A stretch of 5,428 nucleotides of DNA from Paracoccaceae bacterium (GTDB lineage Bacteria; Pseudomonadota; Alphaproteobacteria; Rhodobacterales; Rhodobacteraceae). Both the position numbers and the translations under genes were made by a program. The stretch lies in assembly GCA_007123625.1 (NCBI GenBank), contig SKKS01000261.1:1-5428 (forward strand). The letters run 5' to 3'. Under the pieces are notes generated by a model. It was not told the DNA's origin. It saw only the letters and a program-made list of their open reading frames with translations, and did not search any database. Positions 5,242 through 5,428 of this stretch are shown here, one piece after another (positions within the stretch are counted from its first letter, which is position 1; each line of letters begins with the position of its first letter).

Positions 5242-5428
5242 TCAGCGCAGCATGGGTGGCCTTGCATCCACCCATTTGCCTCCTGCCCTAGCCGACTCCA
5301 CGGCAGCGTGAACAGCCGCCATCGACCGCAGGCCATCCTCTGCCGTAGGCAACCCGTCGCGCACTTCCCCCCGGATCGCAGCGGCCAGATCGACATAGAT
5401 ATTCGCCACGGCCAGCGGGAAGCCTTCG
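5242..5428 (-). CDS. Gfo/Idh/MocA-family oxidoreductase, C-terminal part only
   Basis: A minus-strand frame enters from the right edge and runs 61 codons to a TGA at 5244-5242. It is too short and start-less to count as a complete ORF, but it reads as the typical end of NAD(P)-dependent Gfo/Idh/MocA dehydrogenases: EGFPLAVANIYVDLAAAI, then LPTAEDGLRSMAAVHAAVES and ARAGGKWVDARP. The PTxEDGLRxMxxxxAAVESxxxGxxW pattern is the family's conserved final helix region. The Rossmann domain and catalytic residues are outside the window, so the substrate cannot be assigned. An inositol (myo- or scyllo-) dehydrogenase is possible given iolB nearby, but other sugar dehydrogenases share this tail. It converges on the lacI gene with a 7-nt gap. 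Confidence 0.8.
   Translation of the reverse strand, partial: EGFPLAVANIYVDLAAAIRGEVRDGLPTAEDGLRSMAAVHAAVESARAGGKWVDARPPMLR
5252..5275 (+). terminator. 8-bp inverted repeat after the lacI-family gene, possible terminator
   Basis: ATGGGTGG (5252-5259) and CCACCCAT (5268-5275) are perfect inverted copies around an 8-nt loop, beginning 18 nt after the lacI stop. On the plus strand it is followed only by TTTGCC, a poor U-tract, so termination would be weak or Rho-assisted. The whole structure lies inside the last codons of the convergent oxidoreductase gene, so it may be coincidental. Confidence 0.35.

Noticed and set aside
4599..5396. A 265-codon minus-strand open frame antisense to the lacI-family gene
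   Set aside because: It is a shadow of the LacI-family gene on the opposite strand. The real minus-strand coding sequence at this end is in another frame and ends at 5242.
1..5428. CRISPR arrays, tRNA or rRNA genes, riboswitches, toxin-antitoxin or defence genes
   Set aside because: No regularly spaced repeats, tRNA-like sequences or recognisable genes of these types were seen on either strand. The intergenic stretches are short and explained by promoters, the operator or the hairpin.

Overview
The window looks like GC-rich alphaproteobacterial DNA, most likely from the Rhodobacterales/Rhodobacteraceae. This is inferred from the codon usage, the style of the sugar-transport genes and the type of IS4-family transposase tail. 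Genus and replicon cannot be told from this stretch. I recognise one coherent locus: a carbohydrate (probably inositol-type) uptake operon with its own LacI-family regulator. It is flanked on the left by a decayed insertion-sequence end and on the right by the 3' end of an oxidoreductase gene.

Layout. Positions 1-299 hold the C-terminal end of an IS4-family transposase, broken by a one-base frameshift near 178. From 332 to 4056 four genes lie head to tail on the minus strand, in transcription order: a periplasmic sugar-binding protein (4056-3109), a CUT2/RbsC-type permease (3037-1922), a single-domain ABC ATPase (1920-1129) and iolB, 5-deoxy-glucuronate isomerase (1129-332). The last three are packed almost without gaps (1 nt, then a TGATG overlap). 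The first two are separated by 71 nt containing a GC-rich hairpin followed by a T-rich run. The divergent 4057-4223 region contains a perfect 20-bp palindrome typical of LacI-family operators, with plausible promoters facing both ways. A LacI-family repressor gene runs rightward (4224-5234). The last 61 codons of a Gfo/Idh/MocA-family oxidoreductase enter from the right on the minus strand (5428-5242), ending 7 nt from the lacI stop.

How the genes fit together (inference). The binding protein, permease and ATPase form one ABC importer. IolB is an enzyme of the myo-inositol catabolic pathway, so its position as the last gene of the operon points to inositol or a related cyclitol as the transported substrate. 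The LacI-type protein probably represses both the transport operon and itself from the shared palindrome, and is released by the sugar or a catabolite. The oxidoreductase could be an inositol dehydrogenase, but only its tail is visible. The other iol genes are not in the window, and the IS remnant lies immediately beyond iolB, where further operon genes might once have been.

I see no previously undescribed biological system. The most informative non-coding features are the operator/divergent promoter arrangement, the hairpin between the binding-protein and permease genes, and the IS junction at the end of iolB.
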